From Photorhabdus bodei (GTDB lineage Bacteria > Pseudomonadota > Gammaproteobacteria > Enterobacterales > Enterobacteriaceae): a stretch of 64,000 nucleotides of DNA. Shown here in pieces: positions 47,617 through 57,765 of the stretch. The notes below the pieces were generated by a model that was not told the origin of the DNA, searched no databases, and saw only the letters and a list, made by a program, of their open reading frames with translations. Position numbers and translations under genes: made by a program. Every line of letters begins with the position of its first letter. The first letter of the stretch is position 1. Location: positions 1 to 64,000 of the forward strand of contig NZ_NSCM01000011.1 in assembly GCF_003287735.1 (NCBI RefSeq), read 5' to 3'.

Positions 47617-48807
47617 ATGTTTGAGAAAATCACAGCAGCGCCTGCCGACCCTATTCTTGGCTTAGCCGATAGTTTCCGTTCTGATCCTCGTACAAATAAA
47701 ATCAACCTTGGTATCGGTGTCTATAAAGACGAAACAGGAAAAACCCCGGTTCTGACCAGTGTTAAAAAAGCTGAACAATATTTACTGGAAAACGAAACAA
47801 CAAAGAATTATCTGCCGATTAGCGGTTTAGCCGAATTTGGCCGCGTAACTCAAGAATTACTGTTTGGCAAAGATCACCCAGTCGTCACAGATAAACGCGC
47901 CCGCACAGCACAAAGCCCTGGAGGTACAGGTGCTTTACGTATTGCTGCGGATTTTATTGCCAAACAGACTAATGCTAAACGCATTTGGATTAGCAACCCA
48001 ACCTGGCCAAACCATAAAAACGTTTTTTCCGCCGCTGGCCTGGAAGTCTGTGAATATAAATACTATGACGCTGAAAAACACGCGCTGAATTTCGAAGACA
48101 TGCTAGCAAGCCTGTCTGAAGCTCAGGCAGGTGATGTTGTTCTGTTCCACGGTTGCTGCCACAATCCGACAGGCATCGATCCAACCCCGGCACAATGGGC
48201 TAAGCTGGCAGAAATGTCTGCGGAGAAAGGCTGGTTGCCTATTTTTGATTTCGCTTATCAAGGATTTGCCAAGGGCCTGAACGAAGATGCAGAAGGCCTA
48301 CGTATTTTTGCGAAAAATCATAATGAACTGATTGTTGCCAGCTCTTACTCCAAAAACTTTGGCCTATACAATGAACGTGTCGGTGCCTGTACTATTGTTG
48401 CTAGTGACAGTGATACAGCAGAAAAAGCATTTAGCCAAGCTAAAGCGATTATCCGTGCTAACTATTCCAACCCACCCGCTCATGGTGCATCTGTTGTCAC
48501 TACCATTTTGTCAAATGAAGATCTGAAAGCAACTTGGGAACAGGAACTGACCACCATGCGCGAACGTATTCAGCGTATGCGTCAACTGTTTGTCAATACC
48601 TTGCAGGAAAAAGGGGCAAAACAGGATTTCAGCTTTATTATTAGCCAAAATGGTATGTTCTCATTCAGTGGCCTGACAAAAGAACAAGTAGAACGTCTGC
48701 GTGAGGAATTTGGTATATACGCTGTCAGTTCCGGTCGTATTAACGTCGCTGGTTTGACGTTGGAAAACATGGCTCCACTATGTGAAGCCATTGTTGCAGT
48801 ACTCTAA
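47617..48807 (+). CDS. aspC: Aspartate aminotransferase
   Basis: A PLP enzyme (class I fold) interconverting aspartate/2-oxoglutarate and oxaloacetate/glutamate. The 396 residues equal E. coli: [20 protein letters not shown] start, [49 protein letters not shown], and [16 protein letters not shown] with the PLP Lys. ATG 47617 is set by this alignment; the frame is open further upstream, but without similarity. Confidence 0.97.
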   Translation: MFEKITAAPADPILGLADSFRSDPRTNKINLGIGVYKDETGKTPVLTSVKKAEQYLLENETTKNYLPISGLAEFGRVTQELLFGKDHPVVTDKRARTAQSPGGTGALRIAADFIAKQTNAKRIWISNPTWPNHKNVFSAAGLEVCEYKYYDAEKHALNFEDMLASLSEAQAGDVVLFHGCCHNPTGIDPTPAQWAKLAEMSAEKGWLPIFDFAYQGFAKGLNEDAEGLRIFAKNHNELIVASSYSKNFGLYNERVGACTIVASDSDTAEKAFSQAKAIIRANYSNPPAHGASVVTTILSNEDLKATWEQELTTMRERIQRMRQLFVNTLQEKGAKQDFSFIISQNGMFSFSGLTKEQVERLREEFGIYAVSSGRINVAGLTLENMAPLCEAIVAVL

Positions 48808-48828
48808 GTTAACATTTACCTCACGATG

Positions 48829-48854
48829 AAAAGTCGCTGAATTTCAGCGACTTT
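48829..48854 (+). terminator. Terminator after aspC
   Basis: AAAAGTCGCTGAA pairs with TTCAGCGACTTTT, an almost loopless perfect palindrome, 20 bases past the aspC stop. It may act in both directions. Confidence 0.88.
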
Positions 48855-48916
48855 TATCATTCAGAAGATTCGATGTCCGACACAATTGCGATATTAATCT
48901 TACTAGGTACATCAAA

Positions 48917-49243
<327 letters not shown>

Positions 49244-49310
49244 TTGCCATCAAACAACTATCAGCCAGCCCTCAGATTGACACTATATTGAATATAAACG
49301 CTACGCCACA

Positions 49311-49958
49311 TCACCAACCTGGTACTTCATCCTGTAAAAATGGATTAGTCTGCCGCTCATGACCTAGCGTCGACATTGGCCCGTGCCCCGGAATAAATTC
49401 ATAATCATCACCAAGTGGCAGAAGTTTATCTTTAATTGAGTTAATTAACTGCCGGTGATTACCGCGTGGAAAGTCACTACGCCCAACCCCTCCTTTAAAT
49501 AGAACATCTCCCATATAAATCAGCTTATCTACATGATTCACAAACACAACATGCCCTGGTGTATGTCCCGGACAGTGCAATACAGATAAATCAACGCCCC
49601 CCACCCGCAGCTCATCACCTTCATTTAACCAGCGATCAGGTTCAAATGATGGACATTCTTCAATGCCAAACATCCGGCTTTGAGCTTGCAAGCCTTCGAT
49701 CCAGAAAGCATCTTCCTGCTGTGGCCCGTAGACCGGCACATTAAAATGTTCAGCGACCTCCGCTGTTGCACCAACATGGTCAAAATGACCATGAGTCAAT
49801 AAAATCTGAGTCAATTTCAGACCACGACGTTCTATCTCGGCGATCAGTTTTTCTGCTTCACCACCCGGATCAACAATTGCCGCTTCCTTACTCTCTTCAT
49901 TCCAAATAAGGGTACAATTCTGCATAAAAGCAGTAACAGGAATAATTTGGTATTTCAT
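49311..49958 (-). CDS. gloC: Hydroxyacylglutathione hydrolase GloC (glyoxalase II type)
   Basis: A 215-residue metallo-beta-lactamase-fold enzyme (YcbL in E. coli) hydrolysing S-lactoylglutathione. The dinuclear metal site THGHFDHVG (residues 55-63) is intact, with further ligands in [22 protein letters not shown] and [12 protein letters not shown]. It lies 45 bases downstream of mepK on the same strand, as in E. coli. Confidence 0.95.
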   Translation of the reverse strand: MKYQIIPVTAFMQNCTLIWNEESKEAAIVDPGGEAEKLIAEIERRGLKLTQILLTHGHFDHVGATAEVAEHFNVPVYGPQQEDAFWIEGLQAQSRMFGIEECPSFEPDRWLNEGDELRVGGVDLSVLHCPGHTPGHVVFVNHVDKLIYMGDVLFKGGVGRSDFPRGNHRQLINSIKDKLLPLGDDYEFIPGHGPMSTLGHERQTNPFLQDEVPGW

Positions 49959-50003
49959 TATTTCATTTACTCCATAGTCAAAACAAAATAGTTACTCACC
50001 AGA

Positions 50004-50552
50004 TTACCACGTCCTGACGGGACCTGTATCAATATGAACGAAATTACTATGTGGATAGTATCCTACCCCTCCCGCTTTCATTTTCAGAGCAGCCTTGCAG
50101 ATACGACTAAGCTCAATACCTTCAATATGAAAATCCATCGCCCGCCCGCGAGTATGGTAACTCTGTTTAGCCACGCCTTTACTTTGCTTGCGCAACTGAT
50201 TGTTGGTTACCAGTGAACGGTAACCAGAAATGAGTTGTACAGGCTTATTAACCCCTATCATCATTTGCAGCAAATAAATCTGATCAAATAATTTAGGATC
50301 AATAGTCTTAACTCTATTTTGACGGTAATCTCGAAACAGATGATCCAAACGGGCCAGCTCTTCTTTGTTGTAACGATAACCGTCAAAAAATTCAGCTTTA
50401 ATCGTTTCACCCGTATGTAAGTTATCAAAACGTAAAATTCGTGGGCGTGGAGTGGCCAGAGTCGCAAAAGTATGCCCCGGCAACAAACTCAAGCCTAAAG
50501 CAGCGGCTCCCGCACTAAGCCACTTGCGGCGATTATGATCGATTATATCCAT
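50004..50552 (-). CDS. mepK: Peptidoglycan DD/LD-endopeptidase MepK
   Basis: A peptidase_M15-type (DUF882) murein endopeptidase that in E. coli cleaves 3-3 cross-links, the kind made by LdtD. A twin-arginine signal (NRRKWLSAGAAALGLSLL) starts it. Zn-site stretches are SYHTRGRAMDFHI and GVGYYPHSNFVHIDTGP. The 182 residues from ATG 50552 equal E. coli. A TATAAT (50571-50576, minus strand) lies just upstream, preceded by the 7-bp repeat array. Confidence 0.94.
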   Translation of the reverse strand: MDIIDHNRRKWLSAGAAALGLSLLPGHTFATLATPRPRILRFDNLHTGETIKAEFFDGYRYNKEELARLDHLFRDYRQNRVKTIDPKLFDQIYLLQMMIGVNKPVQLISGYRSLVTNNQLRKQSKGVAKQSYHTRGRAMDFHIEGIELSRICKAALKMKAGGVGYYPHSNFVHIDTGPVRTW

Positions 50553-50590
50553 GAAGAAACATCTACCCAAATTATAGAAAAAATAGGCCA

Positions 50591-50649
50591 ACTGGTCACT
50601 GGTCACTGGTCACTGGTCACTGGTCACTGGTCACTGGTCACTGGTCACT
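50591..50649. repeat. 7-bp tandem repeat upstream of mepK
   Basis: Eight perfect copies of ACTGGTC (GACCAGT on the minus strand) plus a partial copy. The array lies between the ldtD stop and the mepK start, abutting a likely -10 (TATAAT at 50571-50576). A GTGACC from the last copy is about 17 bases before that -10 and could act as a poor -35. The unit is not a multiple of three and is the kind of repeat that changes copy number by slippage. Confidence 0.95.
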
Positions 50650-50679
50650 ATGACAATTAATAACAAAAATTAGTTGCAT

Positions 50680-52404
50680 TTAGTTTTGTAAAGGTAACAA
50701 CTTTGACAAAAACTGGGCACCTTGTCTCACACTATTGTCGTAGTCATAAATATCGGTACGGTACTGAGGTACCCCCTGCTCATCTACCCAAGCAGTTAAA
50801 TAATGCAAATAAACTGGAATACGCTGTGGGATGTTAACATAAACGGTATTACCCTGTTTCAGGGTATTATTCACTTTACTCTGATGCCAACCTACATCTT
50901 CCAATAACATACTTGCTAATTCTGAAGCCTTGTTAACCCGCACACAACCAGAGCTGATCGCTCTAATGTCTTTGTTAAACAGGTTATGGTTCGGCGTATC
51001 ATGCAAATAGATAGCATCAGAATTTGGCATATTAAATTTATAACGGCCTAATGAGTTAGTCGGCCCCGGAGCTTGCCATATTCGATAAGGAAAGTTAGCA
51101 GGCGTAATCACGTTCCAATCAATAGTGTAAGGGTCGATGACACTGGCATCAGCACGCCAATTTGAAAAGATAACGTATCCTCGCCGTTGAAAATATCCGG
51201 GATCATCAACCGCCCGTGGTGCAATATCTTTTCTTGCCAGGCTAGTTGGCACACTCCAGGGAGGATTAATCACCACACTATTCAACACACTACTCATAAT
51301 GGGTGTCTTACGGCTTGGGCGACCAACGATCACTTTCGAGTCCAATACTTCCTGATCATTAAGATAATAACGCAATGAATAATCGGGAATATTGACCATA
51401 ATTCCTGTGGACACATATCCTGGGATAATACGTAAACGCTGGATATTAAGCGCCATCAATCCTGCTCTGGTTTGAGGCGAAGTATTTAGCCAATCTCTTG
51501 TGCGTTTACCGATTACACCATCCGGTGCCAACCCTTGCCAATGCTGGAAATTTCTTACCGCAGTCACCAGTTCAGGATCGTAGATATTATCTGATTGAGT
51601 TGTCAGTTCGCTCAACATACCAAGACGAATAAGTATTTCCTTCAACACAGCGACATCAGCGCTACTCTGTCCCGGTTTTAGCGCACTTTTGTCAGAAAGC
51701 TGTGGCCACGGTTTACTATCAGCCAGTTGTTTCATCATCTCCTTGCGCATATTTTCATATTGAGGATGGTGTGGTGCCAGTGCTGCGACATAAGCGGCCA
51801 CATTGTGATCGATAATAGCTTGCTGCCACTGATCTATAACGACTGGTGAAGGTAATACAATTTTGTATGGTATTTTGTATGGTATAGTGCGATAGAGCCA
51901 GCTTTGGCCCTGATAGCCGACATCTGAGACAAATTGTAAATAACCTAGCATAGCATCCGATAAGATGAGATCACGTCCCATCTGACTCAATTGAGCATCA
52001 TTGAGTTCAATCAGCCATTGACCAAATTGCGGCTGAAACCCAGCCAAAGCCAGTTCTGAAAGTTGTTGTTCAAAGCGCTGAACCGCGAGTTTATCTTGCC
52101 ACAAAGGTTGCATCTGGTTAGAGGAGTACAAACTAACCAATCGATCAAAGAAAACGGGCTTAATTTGTGCTGGTATCCAACTTCGCAGCATCTCACGGCG
52201 TTCTGTTTCTGAAATTGTAGCAGTTTGAATTTGTATTTGTTCAGGTGTTGTTGTCTCAGATATCTTTTCAATCTGCATTTTTGGCAGATTTTGAATATCA
52301 CCTTCAATAAGCCTATTCTGATGATTAGCTAAAGCATATCCAGCTATTATCGATGTGCTACAAATAACCGAAATACACAGTGGCTTTATCGCTCTTTTTA
52401 CCAT
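50680..52404 (-). CDS. ldtD: L,D-transpeptidase LdtD (YcbB)
   Basis: Forms 3-3 cross-links in peptidoglycan and can confer resistance to many beta-lactams. An N-terminal membrane or signal segment (about 6-26) anchors it. A peptidoglycan-binding domain lies at about 245-305 (LGMLSE...FQHWQGLAPDGVIGKRT). The YkuD catalytic domain (about 335-500) holds YLHDTPN and SSGCVRV with Cys487. Length 574 is about 40 shorter than E. coli. It precedes mepK on the same strand. Confidence 0.95.
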   Translation of the reverse strand: MVKRAIKPLCISVICSTSIIAGYALANHQNRLIEGDIQNLPKMQIEKISETTTPEQIQIQTATISETERREMLRSWIPAQIKPVFFDRLVSLYSSNQMQPLWQDKLAVQRFEQQLSELALAGFQPQFGQWLIELNDAQLSQMGRDLILSDAMLGYLQFVSDVGYQGQSWLYRTIPYKIPYKIVLPSPVVIDQWQQAIIDHNVAAYVAALAPHHPQYENMRKEMMKQLADSKPWPQLSDKSALKPGQSSADVAVLKEILIRLGMLSELTTQSDNIYDPELVTAVRNFQHWQGLAPDGVIGKRTRDWLNTSPQTRAGLMALNIQRLRIIPGYVSTGIMVNIPDYSLRYYLNDQEVLDSKVIVGRPSRKTPIMSSVLNSVVINPPWSVPTSLARKDIAPRAVDDPGYFQRRGYVIFSNWRADASVIDPYTIDWNVITPANFPYRIWQAPGPTNSLGRYKFNMPNSDAIYLHDTPNHNLFNKDIRAISSGCVRVNKASELASMLLEDVGWHQSKVNNTLKQGNTVYVNIPQRIPVYLHYLTAWVDEQGVPQYRTDIYDYDNSVRQGAQFLSKLLPLQN

Positions 52405-52720
52405 ATCAACATACCCACCTTCATAACATTCTCATGAGTTAATTTTAATTATGACAAATTCAAACTCTAATCAAAGAAAAACAACAAGTTATTTACATTG
52501 TAAACTATTTACTTACAAAGGGAATACAATAAGCCATCACCAACCAAGCCAAAAAGACGCCAAAGCGTTTCGTCTATATCCAAGGCATTCAAACCGCTTT
52601 CTTAATCCAGCAGAAAGACCTACCTGATAACAGGCAGGCCCTTAATTCAACGTTATTCCTATGATAATTTCTGAACGATAATTTCTGATTTACTACATCT
52701 GGTTTACTACAGCGCGACTA
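52405..52720. other. Gene-free junction between ldtD and the tetR gene
   Basis: About 315 bases with no gene. A hairpin, CCTACCTG/CAGGCAGG, lies near 52619-52638, and a 12-bp direct repeat, GATAATTTCTGA, occurs at 52663 and 52677, then TTTACTACA twice. In E. coli mukB/E/F would be next to ldtD, so this marks a synteny break. Confidence 0.5.
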
Positions 52721-53395
52721 TCATGATGAAGAAGTGCTATCACATGAGGAAGTACCATATGCAGCGAGAAATGACTGAACAGCGATGGCAATTCGCTGAG
52801 ATTGCTCCTCTGGAGTAGGTAAACCAATGCCCAAAGTAGCCTTAAGCCTTGGCGTTCCAATGATGCCATCGATAAACACCTCTGCGGAGATTTTCGGGTC
52901 TACTATGTTCAATTTTCCCTCCTTCATCTTTCGCACCAGATATTCGACAAGAAAATCTACTATCTTTTTGACACCCTTTTCATAATAGATTTTACCTAAT
53001 TGCGGAAAACGTTGGGCCTCCAGAGTGACCACCCGGTAATTTGCAATCATTGTTTCTGAAAGAATTACCGTGAAAATTTCCTCTGCAAAAATGGTTAACG
53101 CTTTCCCAATATCGGGTTCGGGATTCATGGTCTTGTCAAGACCGCCTTCAACTTCTTCTATTCTCTGCTTAACAACAGCGACTAACAGCTCTTCTTTAGA
53201 AGGAAATCGACTATAATAGGTTCCCTTCGAAGCATTAGCACGTTTCGCCATCTCATTGATACTGGCACCATCAAAACCCCGTTCTGCAAATACCTGAGCA
53301 GCAATCTTTAACAGCTCGTTAACTCGTTCTCCTGAAATTCTAGAGTACGAACGGGTTCTTTTGTGATCTGTTTGGGCTTTAGGTGTATTTGTCAT
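52721..53395 (-). CDS. TetR-family transcriptional regulator
   Basis: A 224-residue TetR-type repressor. The N-terminal helix-turn-helix domain spans about residues 24-70 (AAQVFAERGFDGASINEMAK, RANASKGTYYSRFPSKEELL). The C-terminal ligand-binding region is helical and unassigned. It is transcribed away from the FAD monooxygenase at 53556, with a palindromic operator between, so it probably represses both and responds to a substrate of the enzyme. Confidence 0.92.
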   Translation of the reverse strand: MTNTPKAQTDHKRTRSYSRISGERVNELLKIAAQVFAERGFDGASINEMAKRANASKGTYYSRFPSKEELLVAVVKQRIEEVEGGLDKTMNPEPDIGKALTIFAEEIFTVILSETMIANYRVVTLEAQRFPQLGKIYYEKGVKKIVDFLVEYLVRKMKEGKLNIVDPKISAEVFIDGIIGTPRLKATLGIGLPTPEEQSQRIAIAVQSFLAAYGTSSCDSTSSS

Positions 53396-53415
53396 GTAAA
53401 AAACCTAAATTTTTA

Positions 53416-53445
53416 TTGGTACCGAACGGTACGGTATACTATTAT
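53416..53445 (+). promoter_or_regulatory. Divergent promoter with TetR-type operator
   Basis: TACCGAACGGTA (53420-53431) is a near-perfect palindrome of the kind bound by TetR/AcrR-family repressors, with an extra overlapping CGGTACGGTA. A -35 TTGGTA (53416-53421) and -10 TATTAT (53440-53445) for the monooxygenase flank it, so a bound repressor would block RNA polymerase. Confidence 0.6.
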
Positions 53446-53555
53446 TAAGACTATAGCAGTAACACAACCGATGGCTGTGATCAAATGGTCCTGGCCAGCT
53501 ACAGTCACCATGATTCTTTCAGAATCACATCGTACTACTTATGGAGAAAAAAGAA

Positions 53556-54869
53556 ATGAACGTTGGAATAATTGGTTCAGGGATTGGTGGAGCATGCCTG
53601 GCACATGGCTTGCGCAAAAACGGAATAAAAGTGAAAGTCTATGAACGAGGCTCTGCTACATCATCCATACTTCCCGGTTATGGAATTTACGTCGATACAT
53701 TCGGCCAGCAAGCAATGCAGGAATGCCTCCCAGAAACCAACTGGCTAACCTTTAAAAAGATTTCAAAACCTGTTGGTGGACAGACAAGATTCTATGATGA
53801 ACATCTACGTCTTCTTCTCTCAGCTCAGAGAGATATTCATCAGGAGGATGGACAGATCATTACCGAAGATCGGATGTCAATCAGCAGATCTGAACTTATA
53901 GAAGTACTAAACGAGGGGCTCTCAGATACCGTTCAATGGAACAAAACGTTCGAGCGTTATGAACACATGCAAAACGGTAAAGTCAGGCTTTTTTTCACTG
54001 ATGGAAGTCACGAAGATGTTGATGTTCTTATTGGTGCAGATGGAAGCAATTCAAAAGTACGCAAGCAGTACCTCCCCACGATAAAAAGGCTTGATATTGG
54101 TGTCACCCTCATCGTTGGCCGTGTACGCCTTACCCCGGCTCTCGCGGCCTCATTGCCACAATATTTGCTAGATGGATCACCCAACAATATCGTGCCTAAA
54201 AGCCCTGGAGGATTGTTTGTCTCCCTATGGCGTGCTCCGATCAATACTCAAGTAAAGGCCACATCGACAGAAATTGGTGATTTTGTCATGTGGGCCTATG
54301 CAACAGCAACGAATAGCTATCCGAATGCGATTACTGATTTTCCTGCTGAATCTCTGTGTAATCTGATCCGCTCCCATATTGCTTCATGGGATCCAAACCT
54401 GCATACCCTGATTAAGCAGAGTGATATGGAAAACATCTCTGTGATTCCGTTACGCAGTATGGAGCATCTCTTACCCTGGCGTTCCAGTGCTGTCACTCTA
54501 CTTGGCGACGCTATTCACAACATGACGCCAATGGTAGGAATGGGAGCAAACATAGCGCTTCGAGACGCACTTTTACTCACACAGACGCTAACTCGCGTAG
54601 CATCTGGTCATGAAGACTTAATCAAGGCGATTTCAGATTATGAACAACAAATGCGGACATATGCTAATGAGGCCGTTGAGATTTCGTTACGTGCCGCGCT
54701 AAATGCAGCCGATCGCTCAATGATCAAGCGAATACTGTTTCGAACTGTACTTCGGGTTGCACAAACTTTACCGCCAATAAAGCGAGTGCTATTCCCGATA
54801 ACAAAATCTGCGCAACACCAGGGAAAAATAAAATTAGGTACTACACATTCTCTTAGTAGTACGCAATAA
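53556..54869 (+). CDS. FAD-dependent monooxygenase (PHBH/TetX-like)
   Basis: A 437-residue group A flavoprotein hydroxylase using NAD(P)H and oxygen. The three family motifs are GIIGSGIGGACLAHGL (FAD ADP-binding), VLIGADGSNSKVR (DG motif) and LLGDAIHNMTPMVGMGANIA (GD motif, FAD ribityl). GGAG nine bases upstream favours ATG 53556 over the ATG at 53541. The family includes TetX and salicylate hydroxylases; the substrate here is unknown. Its divergent TetR partner suggests inducible detoxification or modification of an aromatic compound. Confidence 0.9.
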   Translation: MNVGIIGSGIGGACLAHGLRKNGIKVKVYERGSATSSILPGYGIYVDTFGQQAMQECLPETNWLTFKKISKPVGGQTRFYDEHLRLLLSAQRDIHQEDGQIITEDRMSISRSELIEVLNEGLSDTVQWNKTFERYEHMQNGKVRLFFTDGSHEDVDVLIGADGSNSKVRKQYLPTIKRLDIGVTLIVGRVRLTPALAASLPQYLLDGSPNNIVPKSPGGLFVSLWRAPINTQVKATSTEIGDFVMWAYATATNSYPNAITDFPAESLCNLIRSHIASWDPNLHTLIKQSDMENISVIPLRSMEHLLPWRSSAVTLLGDAIHNMTPMVGMGANIALRDALLLTQTLTRVASGHEDLIKAISDYEQQMRTYANEAVEISLRAALNAADRSMIKRILFRTVLRVAQTLPPIKRVLFPITKSAQHQGKIKLGTTHSLSSTQ

Positions 54870-55548
54870 AGAGGCTTTCACTTTACCTCCAGATAATTTA
54901 AATGAACGATTAGCAAAGAATTTGCGGTAATATTGCGTCGGCTCAAGAATAGAGTCTGGTTTTGGTAAACCGGTGAGAACTTCTTTTTGAAAAATAAAGA
55001 CTTAATCAGGGAGATACGATTATTTTCTATCGAATCGACCGTAAGATTTTTGTCTAAAAAAATAATAAAAATCCATGCCCGGATTATTTGGCAGATTTTT
55101 GCCAAATTTACATAGCCTTAACTCTGTATTATCCGGGCTACAAAATATTAAGGGAATTATGTGTTTTTTAACCTATTAATTCTGTCATTTATAATATCCA
55201 GATAATTCATTAGCAATTAATAAAAACAATTAAAATCATACAATAAAATGTAAGTAAATTATTTTAACCAATAAAACAGAACAGAAACCCTTATTAGTTT
55301 CATTTCATTACATTTAATTCTCTGAGAGTCTGTACATAATTCACAGTATTTTTACACTTAAAATTCAATTATCATCCTTAGCCACAAACATCAATATTCA
55401 ACAGCATTTAATTATTTAACCTGGAATATCATCATCTTAAAAATAACGAACATTCAATTAATAGAAGAAAATAATGAATTATAAATAGATTTGTTATCAT
55501 TATTATATTCTCATCATCATTTCCAGAATTATTTATAACATCACACCT
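54870..55548. other. Gene-free AT-rich stretch between monooxygenase and pilus cluster
   Basis: About 680 bases. Short minus-strand frames in 54878-55105 lack recognisable similarity or a good ribosome binding site. No pilin-like signal (GFTLLE-type or class B prepilin) was found on either strand. Very AT-rich beyond 55140. Confidence 0.5.
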
Positions 55549-56646
55549 TTAAATACGTGGTTTGAATTCACAATATCCATTACTTTGTAAGCACAAAACA
55601 TTCATATTGTAACGACCATTCATAAACCCGGAAACTTCACAAATTTCTGTCACCATTCTTCCCGGTTCCATTGCGATCTTTTCTATTACCACCACCAAAT
55701 TCACACTTTTGGCGATCATCCAACCGATAGTATCAGGAGTAAAACCCTGTGCAGTCTCATCTTCATAAATGTAATGCGCCAGTTTTTGTAGCCCCTCTTC
55801 AGATGAATTAGCATGCATGGTTGTTACCCCTCCAGGGTGGCCGGAATTCCAGCTCTTGAGCAAAGTATAAGCTTCACCGCCGCGAATCTCCCCCACTACA
55901 ATACGATCTGGACGCAAACGCATCGTAGTCCGCAACAAACGACGCATATCCACATCCTTACTAGTGCGTAACAGCGCTCGGTTAGCATTGTTAAGCTGTA
56001 ATTCCATCGTATCCTCAATCGCCACGATACGGTCATGCGGGCATTGCAGACTAATCTCGTACAAAATAGTATTAGCTAGCGTCGTCTTCCCACTGCTGGT
56101 ACCCCCAACGATTAGAATATTCTTACGCATAACCACGGCTTCGCGAATTGCTTCAATGGGATGTTCAAAACTGCGTTTATAGCTCGCTATCCCGGATACC
56201 AACCGCATGGCGGTAATGCCTATCGGTTTAATAATCCCGCTTTTGCGGTAATCAGACAGCGATAATACCACCGGAGAGTGTTTACGAATGGCAATAGTCG
56301 GAGCATTTGCCAACGGAGGCAAGACACCGGCAATACGAGCACTCCCCAACGGAAATTCCCCTTCAATGAGGCCCATATCAGTCCCAATATCCGATTTTTG
56401 CAGTGCTACCGAAATCAGTAAAATCCGCTCTGTCGCCTCTGCCGGAAAATCAGATTGTGCTTCACTCATGCCTTGGTTATACGATTCAATCCACAGTTTT
56501 CCATCAGGATTAATCATTATTTCCACCACATCCTTGTCATCAAGTGCTTGGAGGATAATCGGTCCGCACGCTGTTCTCAGTTCATCCAGCACTTTCTCGC
56601 GACATGTATCACGAGTTTCAGTTTCCATGTCTTGGCGGATTTTCAT
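55549..56646 (-). CDS. TrbB/VirB11-family secretion ATPase
   Basis: A 365-residue hexameric traffic ATPase of the P-type conjugation (TrbB) branch, not of the PilT/PilB branch. The N-terminal EIMINPDGKLWIE and GLIEGEFPLGSARIAGVLPP, then AIRKHS, are TrbB hallmarks. Walker A is GGTSSGKTT (181-189), followed by the His-box/Walker B region LRPDRIVVGEIRGGEA and GHPGGVTTMHANS. GAGG precedes the ATG, 15 bases after the pilR stop. It may act as the second (retraction or assembly) ATPase of the pilus or be a leftover of a conjugative element. Confidence 0.88.
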   Translation of the reverse strand: MKIRQDMETETRDTCREKVLDELRTACGPIILQALDDKDVVEIMINPDGKLWIESYNQGMSEAQSDFPAEATERILLISVALQKSDIGTDMGLIEGEFPLGSARIAGVLPPLANAPTIAIRKHSPVVLSLSDYRKSGIIKPIGITAMRLVSGIASYKRSFEHPIEAIREAVVMRKNILIVGGTSSGKTTLANTILYEISLQCPHDRIVAIEDTMELQLNNANRALLRTSKDVDMRRLLRTTMRLRPDRIVVGEIRGGEAYTLLKSWNSGHPGGVTTMHANSSEEGLQKLAHYIYEDETAQGFTPDTIGWMIAKSVNLVVVIEKIAMEPGRMVTEICEVSGFMNGRYNMNVLCLQSNGYCEFKPRI

Positions 56647-56661
56647 CAGTTAGCCTCGACA

Positions 56662-57759
56662 TTAAATAGAAGGCAGAGAGAGCGACTGCTCAATGGCATT
56701 CTCAATGCCAGACACCGCGGTAACCACCAGCATCAACATACCACCGATCATGAGGATCGAAACGAACAGGAACCCACGCGTCACGATCTGGACTTTAGTG
56801 ATCGTTTCATCCAGCCAGTGCCGTGCGAACTTTGCCATTGACTGATCAAATCCCTGTAACCGCGACAACAGCCGCAGATAATTGATCGCCTCGTTATCAG
56901 GAAAACGGTAACCGGTATCGCGCAACGCCTCACCAAAACCGGCTCCCATTGAGATGTGTTCAAGCGTGGCAGCGATACGCACATACAGCCAGCGTGAACC
57001 CGCCTGTTCCAGCAGCAATTCCAGCGCAGATTGCAACATCATCCCTGAGCGGATCAACAACGATACATTCAGTATAAACATACTGCCATGAATGGTTCGG
57101 TACAGTGACCACGGTGGAAACCGGTCAAGTCCCGTTCGCAATCGCCCCCCAAGAAAAGGTAACGATAATGCCACTAACATGAGCAATATCACCAGGAATA
57201 TCAGTGAATACAGCCCATAGTCATTAACAAATATTCCCATCAAATATAGGGTATAAGCCGCCCCATCCCATGTTTCCGGCTTAGAAACAGCAGCCAGTTT
57301 GGGCACCAAACTACCTGCCACAATATGCAGCAATACACATATCATCCCAATAAGTATAAGTGGATAAATAGATGTACCAATCACAGCATTGCGGATCTTG
57401 CTGCCCGCCTCGATCATGGCGATCGCATCCATAAAAGCGCTACGTATGTCACCGGAGCGCTCACCCGCAGCAATCACCGCGACTTCATTGGGACCAATCC
57501 ATCGCTGTAAACTCTCCGCCAAAGTACTGCCCTGACTGACAGATTCATAGCAACTACTCAATACCAATGCACAACCATTGTTGGGTTTATGGCCTTCGTT
57601 GCTGGCAATATTATACATTTCACGTAATGCATCAATCAGCATGATACGATTTTCCAGCATCATGATCAGATGCCCGTAAAAACGAATCCGTGCTTTCTTA
57701 CCAAACTGGATCTTCGCTAATCGATAGTTCAGTCTTTCAACAAAATCGGTCATGGACAT
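56662..57759 (-). CDS. pilR: Type IVb pilus inner-membrane platform protein PilR
   Basis: A 365-residue GspF/PilC-family protein, the membrane platform that couples the assembly ATPase to pilin. Two T2SF domains are recognisable, with VIAAGERSGDIRSAFMDAIA in the first, and hydrophobic helices near residues 125-150, 165-200 and 330-355. The length fits R64 PilR. The frame starts five bases past the pilQ stop, so the two are translationally linked. Confidence 0.88.
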   Translation of the reverse strand: MSMTDFVERLNYRLAKIQFGKKARIRFYGHLIMMLENRIMLIDALREMYNIASNEGHKPNNGCALVLSSCYESVSQGSTLAESLQRWIGPNEVAVIAAGERSGDIRSAFMDAIAMIEAGSKIRNAVIGTSIYPLILIGMICVLLHIVAGSLVPKLAAVSKPETWDGAAYTLYLMGIFVNDYGLYSLIFLVILLMLVALSLPFLGGRLRTGLDRFPPWSLYRTIHGSMFILNVSLLIRSGMMLQSALELLLEQAGSRWLYVRIAATLEHISMGAGFGEALRDTGYRFPDNEAINYLRLLSRLQGFDQSMAKFARHWLDETITKVQIVTRGFLFVSILMIGGMLMLVVTAVSGIENAIEQSLSLPSI

Positions 57760-57765
57760 AGCGTT

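Noticed and set aside
54878..55105. Minus-strand 75-residue frame after the monooxygenase
   Set aside because: No ribosome binding site or recognisable similarity; possible IS remnant considered, but no transposase motif could be matched.
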